This document shows positions 23,711-32,633 of a DNA stretch of 64,000 nt, piece after piece. The DNA is from Bin87 sp965220505. GTDB taxonomy: Bacteria; Chloroflexota; Dehalococcoidia; Lucifugimonadales; UBA3495. The stretch covers positions 806,001-870,000 of the forward strand of contig CBDCQE010000003.1 of assembly GCA_965220505.1 (NCBI GenBank), given 5' to 3'. The translations under genes were made by a program, and so were the position numbers. Each line of letters opens with the position of its first letter. Within the stretch, counting starts at the first letter, position 1. Below the pieces are notes generated by a model. The model ran no database searches and was not told the origin of the DNA. It saw only the letters and a list, made by a program, of their open reading frames with translations.

Positions 23711-25468
23711 CTATGGGGCCGGAATTACGGGCAGCCGCACCCGCGACGGATACTGTTCGTTGTGCACGATGGTCTGGACCGCCGGCACGCACTCCGTGGC
23801 CGCCCAGGGGTCGCCGGCGGTGTTGAAGTTCCGGTCGAACCTGGGGAAGTTGCTGCTGCTGATCTCCAGGCGGACTCGATGCCCGGCCTTGAACACGTTG
23901 CTCGTCGCCACCAGGTCGATGGTGTACTCCTCCACCGCTCCCGGCGTGATGGGAACTGCGGCGTCAGTCCCTTTGCGGTAGCGACCCCGCATGATGCCGT
24001 CGACCAGGGCCCGGGCCGCCCCGCACGGCTCCACGTCCACCAGCTTGGCGGTGAAGTCCGTGTCTGCTCCGCTGGTAGAGGCGAACAGCGTCACCGTCAA
24101 CGGACCCGTCACCTCCAGGTCCTCCGACAGCGCTGGCGTGGTGTAGCACAGCACGTCGTTGCGGTTCTCGATGAACTGCTGGTCGTAGGCTCCGCCCGGC
24201 ACGAAGGATGGCCCGCAGCAGAGCGGCCCGCCTCGCGTCGGCACCGGGTCCCGGGGGTCGTACAGGAACACGTCGGCCGCCTCGTCGCCCGGGGCGTCAA
24301 CGGAGAGCGCGCCGTCGCCCGACGCGGTGTTGGCCCGGCCGCCGCTGTGCAGGTAGTAGTCCGTGTACTGCGTCCGCGCCAGCGGCCATTCCTGCTCGTT
24401 GCGCCACTGGTTGTCGCCCATGACGAAGATGCGCACCGGCGCGCCGTCGTTGGCGCCGTTCTCCTCGCCCTTGAGCCAGTGGTCGAACCACTGCAGTTGG
24501 ATGCCGTCCGTGTCGATGGCCGGCCCGGCCGCGCCCAGCCCGAAGAAGAACTCGCCGGAGATCTCGCCGAAGGGGCCGTGATGCCACGGGCCCACGATCA
24601 GACGCTGCCCATCCCGGGCCGTCGCGTCTTCCGCCTGCGCCCGCATGCCCACGTAGTTCCGCAGCGTGCCCAGCAGGAAGATGTCGTGCCAGCCGCCGAT
24701 GTGCAGCGCGGGCGTGGTGATGTGCGGGTAGTGGTCCGAGATCCGCCAGCGCTTCCAGTACTCGTCGCTGCTGGAGTGCTTGATCCAGTCGTAGAAGTAC
24801 CCCGCCAGCGGCTCCTTCAGGTGCGGCAGGTCCACGATGGGTTGGTGCCGGAAGGCGCCATCCAGCTCGTTGAACGCCGCCAGCAGTCCCTCCCGGGTGC
24901 CGTCGGGCACGTCGTGGCGACTGCTGATCGCGCCCATGTTGGCCATGGTCAGTTGTCGCATGGTCCACGACAGGGCAAAGCCCCAAGCCAGCGCGCCGCC
25001 CTGGTAGGTCCAGCCCTCGTAGTAGTCCGAGGCGGTGATCCCGGGCGCGATGCAGGTCAGGGCCGGCGGGTTGGTGATGGCGCACAGCCATTGCGTCGCC
25101 CCGACGTAGGACCGCCCGAACATGCCCACCTTGCCGGTGCTCCACGGCTGCTCGGCGCACCAGGCCACCGTGTCATGCCCATCGTTAGGTTCGTCCAGGA
25201 ACGGGTAGAACTCGCCCTCCGAGGCGTACCGGCCTCGCGTGTCCTGGATCACTACCGCGTACCCGTGGGACACGGCCCGCATCACGTCCAGGCCACCACC
25301 CACCCCCTGGAACTTGTCGTACGGGGTGCGCTGCAGCAGCACGGGCATCGGGTCCGATGTGTCCGGACGGTACACGTCGGCGTAGAGGGTAACGCCGTCC
25401 CGCATCCTGACCGGCACGCCGAATTCACTGCGGAGCGCGGTATAAGGGCCCATCAACTCTGCTGGCAT
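23711..25468 (-). CDS. CocE/NonD family alpha/beta hydrolase
   Basis: GGAGGTGACG precedes the ATG at 25468. The 585-residue protein opens with VPVRMRDGVTLYADVYRP and has an oxyanion-type segment RTPYDK. The nucleophile lies in KVGMFGRSYVGATQW (S120), followed by YYEGWTYQGG in the cap. The C-terminal jelly-roll (TVTLFASTSGADTDFTAKL...RLEISSSNFPRFDRN) is that of the X-Pro dipeptidyl-peptidase C-terminal domain. Length and layout fit the CocE/NonD family, which includes cocaine esterase, glutaryl-7-ACA acylase and alpha-amino-ester hydrolases. It hydrolyses an ester or amide, probably in the cytoplasm because no signal peptide is seen. The substrate is unknown. Confidence 0.92.
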   Translation of the reverse strand: MPAELMGPYTALRSEFGVPVRMRDGVTLYADVYRPDTSDPMPVLLQRTPYDKFQGVGGGLDVMRAVSHGYAVVIQDTRGRYASEGEFYPFLDEPNDGHDTVAWCAEQPWSTGKVGMFGRSYVGATQWLCAITNPPALTCIAPGITASDYYEGWTYQGGALAWGFALSWTMRQLTMANMGAISSRHDVPDGTREGLLAAFNELDGAFRHQPIVDLPHLKEPLAGYFYDWIKHSSSDEYWKRWRISDHYPHITTPALHIGGWHDIFLLGTLRNYVGMRAQAEDATARDGQRLIVGPWHHGPFGEISGEFFFGLGAAGPAIDTDGIQLQWFDHWLKGEENGANDGAPVRIFVMGDNQWRNEQEWPLARTQYTDYYLHSGGRANTASGDGALSVDAPGDEAADVFLYDPRDPVPTRGGPLCCGPSFVPGGAYDQQFIENRNDVLCYTTPALSEDLEVTGPLTVTLFASTSGADTDFTAKLVDVEPCGAARALVDGIMRGRYRKGTDAAVPITPGAVEEYTIDLVATSNVFKAGHRVRLEISSSNFPRFDRNFNTAGDPWAATECVPAVQTIVHNEQYPSRVRLPVIPAP

Positions 25469-25546
25469 AACGTCACCTCCAGATTGGGGCCATTATACAC
25501 AGCGCGACCGTCTACTCACCGATCCTTAATCCCCGCACCGCCCTCC

Positions 25547-25580
25547 GTCATTGCGAGCGCAGCGCGGCAATCTCGCCGCA
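25547..25580 (+). repeat. fragment of a GTCATTGCGAG-type dispersed repeat
   Basis: GTCATTGCGAG followed by CGCAGCGCGGCAATCTC resembles one half of a common bacterial palindromic repeat. A second copy of the 11-base start occurs in inverse orientation at 53699-53709. It lies just after the stop of the MBL gene, in a position where it could act as a 3' hairpin. Confidence 0.45.
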
Positions 25581-25588
25581 ATCAGCCG

Positions 25589-26275
25589 CTACTGCGTCCG
25601 GAACTGCGGCGCCATAAGCCCTACCTGCAGCGAAGGCGGCAGGTTGTTGCGCGTGACCTGCATCCGGCCCTGGGCCTGCAAACTTCCCTCGGCCACGCCC
25701 ATCTCCCGCAGGAACGCCTCCGGCCCCTCCGGCTCCACGGCGGAGGGCTCGCGCTCCGCCCGGTAGTGCATGGGGATAAGCCACCGCGCGTCCAGTTGCT
25801 GCGCCGTCTGGTTGATCGCCCGGTACGACAACAGATTGTGGTCCGATCCGCCCGCCGGCGCCAGCACCACGTCGGCCGGCCCGATCAGGTCGATCTGCTG
25901 CGCCGTCAGCGGCTGAGTGATGTTGCCCAGGTGGCACACGTTGATCCCATCCAGCGCGATGGCGAACGCCACGTTGCGCTTGCTGCGTGGTGTGCCTTCA
26001 GGGAGTGGGGTCATCACCGCCCGGATCGTGATCCCTTGAAATTCGTACTCGCCGGGCGTGTCGAACACCCGCGGCTGGCCGTCAACCTCGCCCGCGCTGT
26101 TGTGCATGGGGTCGTCGTGGCTCACCGTGACCCCTACCGCGTCCACCATCTGCCTCGGGTCGATCTGCACGCCCAAACCGCCCACGCCGGAGGCATAGGG
26201 GTCGGTGATAATCGACAAGCCCGCGTTAGTGGAGCGCAGCCTGAAGCAGGCGTGTCCCAGCCAGTAGATGTCCAT
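25589..26275 (-). CDS. MBL-fold metallo-hydrolase-like protein
   Basis: This 228-residue protein begins MDIYWLGHACFRL, the opening strand of the UlaG/UPF0173-type metallo-beta-lactamase group. It then has SIITDPYASGVGG, VTVSHDDPMHN, VFDTPGEYEFQGI, NVCHLGNITQPL and WLIPMHYRAE. The usual HxHxDH metal motif is replaced by SHDDPMH, so the first metal site is altered, while D and H ligands further on are present. Relatives are often annotated as L-ascorbate-6-phosphate-lactonase-like or Zn-dependent hydrolases with unknown substrates. Its start lies 3 bases after the BioY stop, so the two genes are cotranscribed. Confidence 0.82.
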   Translation of the reverse strand: MDIYWLGHACFRLRSTNAGLSIITDPYASGVGGLGVQIDPRQMVDAVGVTVSHDDPMHNSAGEVDGQPRVFDTPGEYEFQGITIRAVMTPLPEGTPRSKRNVAFAIALDGINVCHLGNITQPLTAQQIDLIGPADVVLAPAGGSDHNLLSYRAINQTAQQLDARWLIPMHYRAEREPSAVEPEGPEAFLREMGVAEGSLQAQGRMQVTRNNLPPSLQVGLMAPQFRTQ

Positions 26276-26278
26276 GGG

Positions 26279-26944
26279 TTACTGCGGTTGGTCGTGGCCC
26301 GGGCTGGATTTCAGGGTGAACCGGTCCAGCAGAGCCCAGCCGCCCGGCACCGCCAGGCTCGCCACGATGAGCTTGACCAGGTCGCCGGCGATGAACGGGA
26401 GCAGGCCGCACTGCCACACGTCTGCGCAGCCCCAGGCCTCCGCCACGTCGGCCGGCAGGAACAGGTTCAATTGGATCAGCCCGGGCACGTAGAGCGCAGC
26501 GTTGCCCAGCAGCATGGCCGCCAGGATCCAGGGGCGGCGGTTCCACCCTTGCTGGCACAGCCAGCCCACCAGCGCGGCCGCCGGTATGAACCCGACGATG
26601 TATCCGCCCGATGGCAGCAGCCAGAACCAGCCTGACGCTCCGCCGGCGAAGAACGGCAGGAACGCGCCCTCAATCGCGTAGAGCGCTAGCGCCAACCCGC
26701 CGCGCCAGCCGCCCAGCATCGCCCCCACCAGCAGAACCGCGAAGGTCTGCCCGGTGATCGGAACCGGGGTGAATCCCAACGGTATCTTGATCTGCGCGAA
26801 CAGCGCCACCACCAGGCTGCCGGCAACAACCAGAGCAACGTCCCGGGCGATGCGCCGGCCGCCGGCCGATTGGGGCAGTATCAGGTCCGCAAGGGTGCCC
26901 GGCAGCGGCGCGGATGGTAGGGGAACAGCGGTTCGCGTTTGCAT
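26279..26944 (-). CDS. bioY: BioY biotin transporter, substrate-binding subunit
   Basis: This 221-residue membrane protein has about six spans and the conserved BioY features. VALFAQIKIPLGFTPVPITGQTFAVLLVGAMLGG lies at about 45-80, followed by YAIEGAFLPFFAGG and a GGYIVGFIPAA block. These residues line the biotin site in the S-component of energy-coupling-factor transporters. BioY works with a shared EcfAAT module or alone. Neither EcfA nor EcfT is next to it. Biotin uptake would supply the biotin-dependent carboxylase encoded at 55906-59621. The MBL gene follows almost without gap. Confidence 0.93.
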   Translation of the reverse strand: MQTRTAVPLPSAPLPGTLADLILPQSAGGRRIARDVALVVAGSLVVALFAQIKIPLGFTPVPITGQTFAVLLVGAMLGGWRGGLALALYAIEGAFLPFFAGGASGWFWLLPSGGYIVGFIPAAALVGWLCQQGWNRRPWILAAMLLGNAALYVPGLIQLNLFLPADVAEAWGCADVWQCGLLPFIAGDLVKLIVASLAVPGGWALLDRFTLKSSPGHDQPQ

Positions 26945-27132
26945 TGCCCTAATATCCTACCACTGGCCCCAAACTCGTCAAACGGAATGGCTTGAACTCG
27001 TTACCGCAGTTTCTCATTGCCGACGTCGACGTCAGCGTGACCTAATATGGTCGATATGGGCGCTGACGACGATGCATCGTGCCAGGGTCCGGTTCGCGCC
27101 GATGTTATGGGAGTGTACGCGGTCCGGACGCG

Positions 27133-30100
27133 TTACCTCCAGTCGTGTCCGGAACTGGCGTGAAATTTCATGTCGGCCCGCAGCGGCCACGCCCGTTCCG
27201 CCATCACGTTGAGCGTGTTGTCCCGGCGGGAGACCTCACCCTCAATGACGACCAGCGGCCGCCGCAACACGTGCTTGAGCGTCTCCCAGCGATGCTCCCA
27301 GACGGCCACCGATATCAGCCCGTGTTCGTCCTCCAGGGTGAGAAACACGGCTCGTGCCAGGGGGCGCTGCCGCCTGACGACCCGGCCCGCCACTCGGACC
27401 ACGTCCCCCTCTCCGCAACCCTGTATCGTGTCACTGCTGTGCACTCCTCCCAGGTCGTGCCGCGCCAGTTCCATGATGTGACCGTCGGGACAGAGGCCCA
27501 GCATTTCGTACTCGTCCAGCATCAGTATCGACCGCTCCTTCAACGCCACCGCCGCCGGCGCTTCGACCACCGCCATTGGTAGCGCCAACTGGCCGCGGCG
27601 TGCATCCGGCACGTATCCCGATCCTATCTGCCACAACGCGCTTCCCCGGTCGGTGACATCCGGCAGGCTGTCCATTGCGCCGGCGCGGGCCAGGTTCTCC
27701 AGGGCCTGGCGCGGCAGGCCGGAGCGCGCCAGCACGTCCGCCAGGCTCCGGAATTCGCCAGCCTCCCGCGCGCGCAGCAGGACCTCGCCCAGGCGCCGGT
27801 CGACGCCCTTCACAAAGGTCAGTCCCAGCCGCAACGTGCGCTCGCCTTCGGCGGTGCACAGCAACTCGGAACGGTTGATGTCGGGATGGGCTATCCGCAG
27901 GTTGATCCGGCGCGCGTCCTGTTTCAGCGTGTCCAGGTCCCAGAACCCCATGGGCTGCTCGTTGAACAGCGCCACGTAGAACTCCAGCGGGTAATGCCGG
28001 CGCAGCCAGGCCATCTGATACGCGGTGAAAGCGAACGCCAGGGCATGACCCTCGGGGAACATGTAGTGGGGATTGAACTTCCCGAAGATCGCCTCCGCGG
28101 CCTTTTCGGGCACGCCGCGCTCGCCGGCACCCTGCAGGAAACGCTGCCGATACTCCGCCACCAAAGCCTGGCCGTTGCGGCGTCCAAAAGCGCGACGCAT
28201 CCGGTCGGCGTCGGCAGCGGTGAACCCGCCCACGTCCATGCCTAGCTGCACCACCTGGTCCTGGAACATGATCACTCCCTTTGACCGCTCCAGGGCCCCT
28301 CGCTCCAGGGGATGAGCATAGTCCCAATCAGCCCCCTTGCGCCGGCGCAGGAACTCCGCCACGCCGTCGTGCGCCCCTACGCCGGGACGCACCGCCGCGA
28401 TTTCCAGGGCCAGTTCGTAGATGTCCTGGGGGTGCATCCGCACGATGGTCTGCATCTGGGCCGCCGACTCCACCTGGAACACGCCCACCGTGTCGCCCCG
28501 TCCCAGGTCGTCGAAAACGTCCTGCTCCCGGTAATCGATCCGGCTCAGGTCCGGCTCCATGCCGGTGCGGTTGCGGACCAGGCGTACCGCCTGCTGCAAC
28601 TGGGAGAGGGCGCCCAGGGCCAGAAGATCAATCTTCACCATGCCGGCATCGTCCACGCTCTCCTTGTCCCACTGGCCGATGTAGCGTCCCGCGATGGCGG
28701 CCGGCTGCACCGGCATAAAGTCCGTGAGCGCGGTGGAACTCAGCAGCATTCCTCCGGGGTGCTGCGCCACGCCCTTGGGAAAGCCCTTCAGGTTGTCGGC
28801 AAGGGAGAACAGGCGATCCCAACCCGGCCGCTTCACCAGTTCCGTATAGCCCGGCAGATATGGCAATTCCGATACAGCGTTGGAATCCAATCGACGGGCC
28901 AGCGCGCCCACCTCATCAGGCGGCAGCCCCAGGGCCTTGCCCAGCCCCCGCACCACTCCCCGAGCCTTGTAGGTGGGGAACATTCCCGTCAGTACCGCAT
29001 GATCCCAACCCCATTCCTCGATGATCCGCAGTATGAGACGCTCGCGTATGTCCCGGGGAAAGTCCAGGTCGATATCCGGCATCGACGTGCTGTCGGACGA
29101 CAGGAAACGGTCCAGGGCGAGGCCGTAATCCAGCGGGTCAACGTGGGACAGTCCGATCAGGTATCCCACCAGCATCGACACCGAGGAACCGCGTCCCCGT
29201 CCGGGCGGGAGCCACTCCAGGGGCGTTTCCTGATGTCCCCACCCCAACTCCAGCATCACTTCGCGCGCCAGTTCCACCACCCGGTGATAGACCAGAAAAA
29301 ACCCCGCCAACCCGTGCTTCCGGATGAGATCAAACTCCTCATCCAGGCGCTCTCTCACCCGTCGATCCATACCGCCGTAGCGTCGTCCGGCCGACTCCTC
29401 GCAGAGCCGCTCCAGCCACGATTGGGCGTCGTACCCCGGTGGGGTGGGCACATCCGGAAAACGGTAGCTGCTGGTCACAAAATCCAGCGCGCTGAAATCT
29501 GAACACCGTTCCGCCAGGACAAGCGTGTTGGAAAGCGCATCGGGATATTTGCGGAGGCGTTGTTGCATCACATCTCTTGACTGTAGATCATAGTTACCAT
29601 TGACCTTAAGACTGTTCCGTATCTCGCTTAGCGAAGAGTTCAACCGCATGGCCGTAAGTGAGTCATGCAACCGTGCGCGGGATATATCGTGATACCAGGG
29701 AGCATTGGTCGCCATACAGCCCAATCCGCACAGTTCCGCCAACTGCGACATGCGCTCGTTGCGGAGGGTATCGCCATGGGCGAGGTGCTGCTGTAGCTCA
29801 AGAAACACCGAGCCGGCGCCGAACCAGCCGGCGTATCGCTTTGCCCGCCCCTCGGCCACGCTCCAGCGGCCGGCGGCAACGTCCTCCGCCAGGAGACCAT
29901 CCGGATCCCCCAGCAGTACGATGAGACCCTCGGCGTGGGGCTCCAGGAAGCGGACGTCCAGGACCGGTGTGGTTCGTCCACCCGTCACGTGCGCCAGGGA
30001 GATCAGCCGACACAGGTTGGAATAACCGGAGCTATTCTCCGCGATAAAGGTGACTGGTCCGGACCGGTCGCTCTCTCGGACGGTCAGGTCCGCGCCCAGT

Positions 30101-30291
30101 ATCGCCTGTATACCGGCAGATCGGCACGCCTGCACGAAATCCAGCGCGCCGCACAAATTGCCGACGTCGGTCAGCCCCAGCGTTGAATAACCGTAACAAC
30201 CGGCCCGTTCCACCAGTTCCGCCGGAGACGAAGCTCCGGCGCCGAAGGAGTACCAGGAGTGGGCGCACAGCTCAATGAAGCCGGTGGACAA
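27133..30291 (-). CDS. dnaE2: error-prone DNA polymerase III alpha subunit, DnaE2/ImuC
   Basis: The TTG start at 30291 lies one base after the ImuB stop (TGAcTTG), so translation is coupled. The 1052-residue protein has the C-family polymerase catalytic aspartates in PDIDLDF (D406, D408) and VKIDLLALG (D555), plus HPGG at 511-514, helix-hairpin-helix and C-terminal OB segments. The N-terminal PHP domain is degenerate: ELCAHS replaces the usual H-x-H and LTDVGN replaces TDH. QLALPM at 901-906 resembles a beta-clamp-binding motif. DnaE2 extends past DNA lesions as part of the SOS mutasome with ImuB. Length and layout are normal for the family. Confidence 0.95.
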   Translation of the reverse strand: MSTGFIELCAHSWYSFGAGASSPAELVERAGCYGYSTLGLTDVGNLCGALDFVQACRSAGIQAILGADLTVRESDRSGPVTFIAENSSGYSNLCRLISLAHVTGGRTTPVLDVRFLEPHAEGLIVLLGDPDGLLAEDVAAGRWSVAEGRAKRYAGWFGAGSVFLELQQHLAHGDTLRNERMSQLAELCGLGCMATNAPWYHDISRARLHDSLTAMRLNSSLSEIRNSLKVNGNYDLQSRDVMQQRLRKYPDALSNTLVLAERCSDFSALDFVTSSYRFPDVPTPPGYDAQSWLERLCEESAGRRYGGMDRRVRERLDEEFDLIRKHGLAGFFLVYHRVVELAREVMLELGWGHQETPLEWLPPGRGRGSSVSMLVGYLIGLSHVDPLDYGLALDRFLSSDSTSMPDIDLDFPRDIRERLILRIIEEWGWDHAVLTGMFPTYKARGVVRGLGKALGLPPDEVGALARRLDSNAVSELPYLPGYTELVKRPGWDRLFSLADNLKGFPKGVAQHPGGMLLSSTALTDFMPVQPAAIAGRYIGQWDKESVDDAGMVKIDLLALGALSQLQQAVRLVRNRTGMEPDLSRIDYREQDVFDDLGRGDTVGVFQVESAAQMQTIVRMHPQDIYELALEIAAVRPGVGAHDGVAEFLRRRKGADWDYAHPLERGALERSKGVIMFQDQVVQLGMDVGGFTAADADRMRRAFGRRNGQALVAEYRQRFLQGAGERGVPEKAAEAIFGKFNPHYMFPEGHALAFAFTAYQMAWLRRHYPLEFYVALFNEQPMGFWDLDTLKQDARRINLRIAHPDINRSELLCTAEGERTLRLGLTFVKGVDRRLGEVLLRAREAGEFRSLADVLARSGLPRQALENLARAGAMDSLPDVTDRGSALWQIGSGYVPDARRGQLALPMAVVEAPAAVALKERSILMLDEYEMLGLCPDGHIMELARHDLGGVHSSDTIQGCGEGDVVRVAGRVVRRQRPLARAVFLTLEDEHGLISVAVWEHRWETLKHVLRRPLVVIEGEVSRRDNTLNVMAERAWPLRADMKFHASSGHDWR

Positions 30292-30292
30292 G

Positions 30293-31693
30293 TCAGTAAC
30301 CCTGCTGATGCCACTCGCCGGTGGCGAGGTCGCGGTACACCGTGAGCAATCTGCCTCCGTCCGTCACCAGGCGCCAGTACCGCCGGCGTGCCGGCTCCGG
30401 CATCCACCACTCGGTATCCACTTCCCAGAGGTCAAGCACTTTCCGTACTGAGCGCGAATCCACTGCCCGCGGCACGTTCTGGACCTCGGAAACGGCCACG
30501 GCGGCTACCCGGCCCAGCGGCGTCAGCTCGGAACCCAGGGCCCACCGTCGCTCCGGCAAGGGAGATCCGAGGGCCAACGCCACCGGACGGTCAACCCCGT
30601 CAATCGTCGGTACGGCAACGCCCCGGCGCTCCTCCAGCCACAGGCCCATTTGCTGGCCGGTCAAACGGACCAGGCCGGACACTGTGAGCGACAAGTCCGT
30701 CAACGCCGAGCCGGGCCAGCGACCTTGACCACGGTTGTCCCGGGCATTCAATCCGGCCAGGATCGTTGAAGCCAGACTGTCGGATGAGCCAGCGGGTGTG
30801 CGCAACTGCCGGTCAAACTGCCAAAGGCCATTGGGCGAAAGCTCGCCTTCGATTGATACTTCCGTTATCCCTCTCCCCCGCAGGCTGGGAGCATTCCAGA
30901 TGCGTTCGGACAACAGGCGAACGCCCGCCTCCCAACCGGAAACCGTATCCACCGGAAATGGGAACTCCATGCGCTCGTGGAGCACCTCCGGCAGAGCCAC
31001 CGGAACCACCGGGTCGTCGTCAATGCCCTGGGCCAGCTTCCAGGCCCGGTATCCAGCGACGCCCAGGAAATCCGCCAGGACGTGCGCCGGCATCGCGGCC
31101 ACGTTGCTCATCGTGACGATGCCAAAACCGCGCAACCGCGCCGTGGCTTCCGGGGCCAGCGGAAGCCACGACACCGGCCAGGACGCCAGCCATCGAGCGA
31201 TGTTCCCCGGGGCCGTAAACCCCTTTCCGACCTCGGCGCTGGCCGCCGCGCAGTATGCCGGCAACTTCCCTGAAGCCAGTCCCAGCCGGGGTTGCAGGCT
31301 GGCATCAACCGCGGACAGGATCGCCGACTCCAGCCCGGATGCTCCACCGTACATGGATGCCATCCCGGTCAGATCCAGGTAGAAGCGACCGTAACCGTTC
31401 GGCTCCACTCGGTCTGTAACCTGAAGCAGCGAGCGAGTCAGGTCATCGTTGAACGACGACAAATATTGGTCATCTACGGCTAAAACCACCGCGTCTGCGC
31501 ACCGGGACAGTGCCTCGGTCAACGTCTGTCCGGCGCGAACGTCTCCGGCTTCCGGTGAAGCGTCCACCACCAGGCGTCGGCCGGAGTCTCCGGTGGCCAC
31601 AACCACGGGACGGACGGCCAGATCAGGCCGTCGCGCCAGTTCGGCCTTTACAGGAAAGTGCGTAACCAGCAGGCATCCAACTGCGGTGTCCAT
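30293..31693 (-). CDS. imuB: ImuB-like Y-family DNA polymerase homologue
   Basis: ATG at 31693 gives 466 residues; the frame is open further upstream but that part overlaps the promoter. The central GRFYLDLTGMASMYGG and the later GIVTMSNVAAMPAHVLADFLG (helix-hairpin-helix) identify the Y-family fold. The C-terminal WWMPEPARRRYWRLV...GEWHQQGY is typical of ImuB. The catalytic aspartates of active DinB enzymes are missing (CLLVTHFP at the first site, YLDLTG at the second), so it is probably a non-catalytic scaffold. QQMGLW at about 347-352 resembles a clamp-binding motif. It recruits DnaE2, encoded directly downstream. ImuA and LexA genes are not adjacent. Confidence 0.87.
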   Translation of the reverse strand: MDTAVGCLLVTHFPVKAELARRPDLAVRPVVVATGDSGRRLVVDASPEAGDVRAGQTLTEALSRCADAVVLAVDDQYLSSFNDDLTRSLLQVTDRVEPNGYGRFYLDLTGMASMYGGASGLESAILSAVDASLQPRLGLASGKLPAYCAAASAEVGKGFTAPGNIARWLASWPVSWLPLAPEATARLRGFGIVTMSNVAAMPAHVLADFLGVAGYRAWKLAQGIDDDPVVPVALPEVLHERMEFPFPVDTVSGWEAGVRLLSERIWNAPSLRGRGITEVSIEGELSPNGLWQFDRQLRTPAGSSDSLASTILAGLNARDNRGQGRWPGSALTDLSLTVSGLVRLTGQQMGLWLEERRGVAVPTIDGVDRPVALALGSPLPERRWALGSELTPLGRVAAVAVSEVQNVPRAVDSRSVRKVLDLWEVDTEWWMPEPARRRYWRLVTDGGRLLTVYRDLATGEWHQQGY

Positions 31694-31708
31694 GCGCCAC
31701 AAGATAAC

Positions 31709-31722
31709 AGCACAGACGTTCT
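31709..31722 (-). promoter_or_regulatory. LexA-like SOS box in front of imuB-dnaE2
   Basis: Read on the minus strand the site is AGAACGTCTGTGCT, one mismatch from the AGAAC-N4-GTTCT pattern known for Gram-positive-type LexA and reported for Dehalococcoides relatives. It lies 15 bases before the imuB start and next to a CATAAG -10-like hexamer, a position suitable for repression. Confidence 0.5.
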
Positions 31723-31881
31723 TATGATGTGCCAGGATGTCATGAAAAATCCCGCACATTTCGCCACTTGAGTTGGCGAGACGTGCGGGCCGGATCCGGG
31801 TTCAGGCCGTTGGAGCGCCGTTTTACGTTGCCCGGGCGCTGTCGGAGCGATTTCGCAACAATCTGGAGATGAAGTATGAAA

Positions 31882-32409
31882 TCAACCGAGGTGGGCCAAC
31901 TTCATGCCGATATGGCCTACAACTTCGAGCGGCGGTAAAGCCGGGCCAGGAACTCCATCAGTAGGTGTGAGTTGAGGTGGCGTCAGGTTTCCCGGTGCCG
32001 TCGCAGGCACTCGACGACGATGCGAATTCATTTCGGGAAACTGCTCGGCGGCGAAGTTATCGACCCAGGCCTCGATCTTCGACCGGGCGGCGCCGTCATC
32101 CCAGCCCGGCCCGTAGTCTGCCTGATCAAGGATGCACTCCGGTTCCTCGTGCAGGATCATCCAGCCGTCAACAGGGGAATTGCGGGTGGGTTTGAAAACG
32201 GCGGGGTTTTGCCTGACCGCATCAAAGAGAATTTCCCTGATGCCGGCGTTGCCTGGGTCGGCGGGCGAGAGCGCCAGGTTCAGATAAGGGATCTCATCGT
32301 CGAAGGGGAACTCAAAGAGGAGAAGCGCGTTGGATTGGGGTGCCCAGCCGGTGCCGGTCCTGCTGCTGGGAAATTCGTCCCAGTCGGCGGCGCGTCGCAG
32401 AGCCGGCAA
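31882..32409 (-). pseudogene. orphan C-terminal fragment of a PD-(D/E)XK-family protein
   Basis: The frame starts with a non-ATG codon (TTG) and has an in-frame stop 30 bases upstream. Its first 40 residues (DWDEF, GW, SNALLLFEF, YLNLALSPAD) align in pattern with the last visible part of the nuclease-like protein at 1-1015 (EWEQY, GW, YSLLVFEV, LYLTLA). The rest (REILFDAVRQNPAVF, DGWMILHEE, KIEAWVDNFAAEQFPEM) fits the expected C-terminal domain. The N-terminal nuclease core is absent, so it is most likely a decayed remnant. It lies between the imuB promoter and the CoA-transferase gene. A stand-alone C-terminal protein is possible but less likely. Confidence 0.55.
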
Positions 32410-32633
32410 GGTTATTGTGCGGGTAGGGTGTGATTAAGCCGACTATGATGGGGATCACAGTGACCACGCAAGAGTGATGGCCCGGCCGTGACAGGCATGA
32501 GTTCCGGTGTGCACGCCAGACTCTGGTTGGGATATTCGTTTGCTGGTTGGGTTCGGAAGGTGTTTCCGGCGAATAGGGGCTGTGGGCTGAAGCGAGACGG
32601 AACCGGGTCCTGGCTGGGGCAGGAAAACCAGGG

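Noticed and set aside
23762..26635. 957-codon plus-strand open frame
   Set aside because: It is antisense across the CocE, MBL and BioY genes, which all have family motifs and ribosome sites. The predicted protein is Arg/His/Val-rich without structure, a typical shadow in GC-rich DNA.
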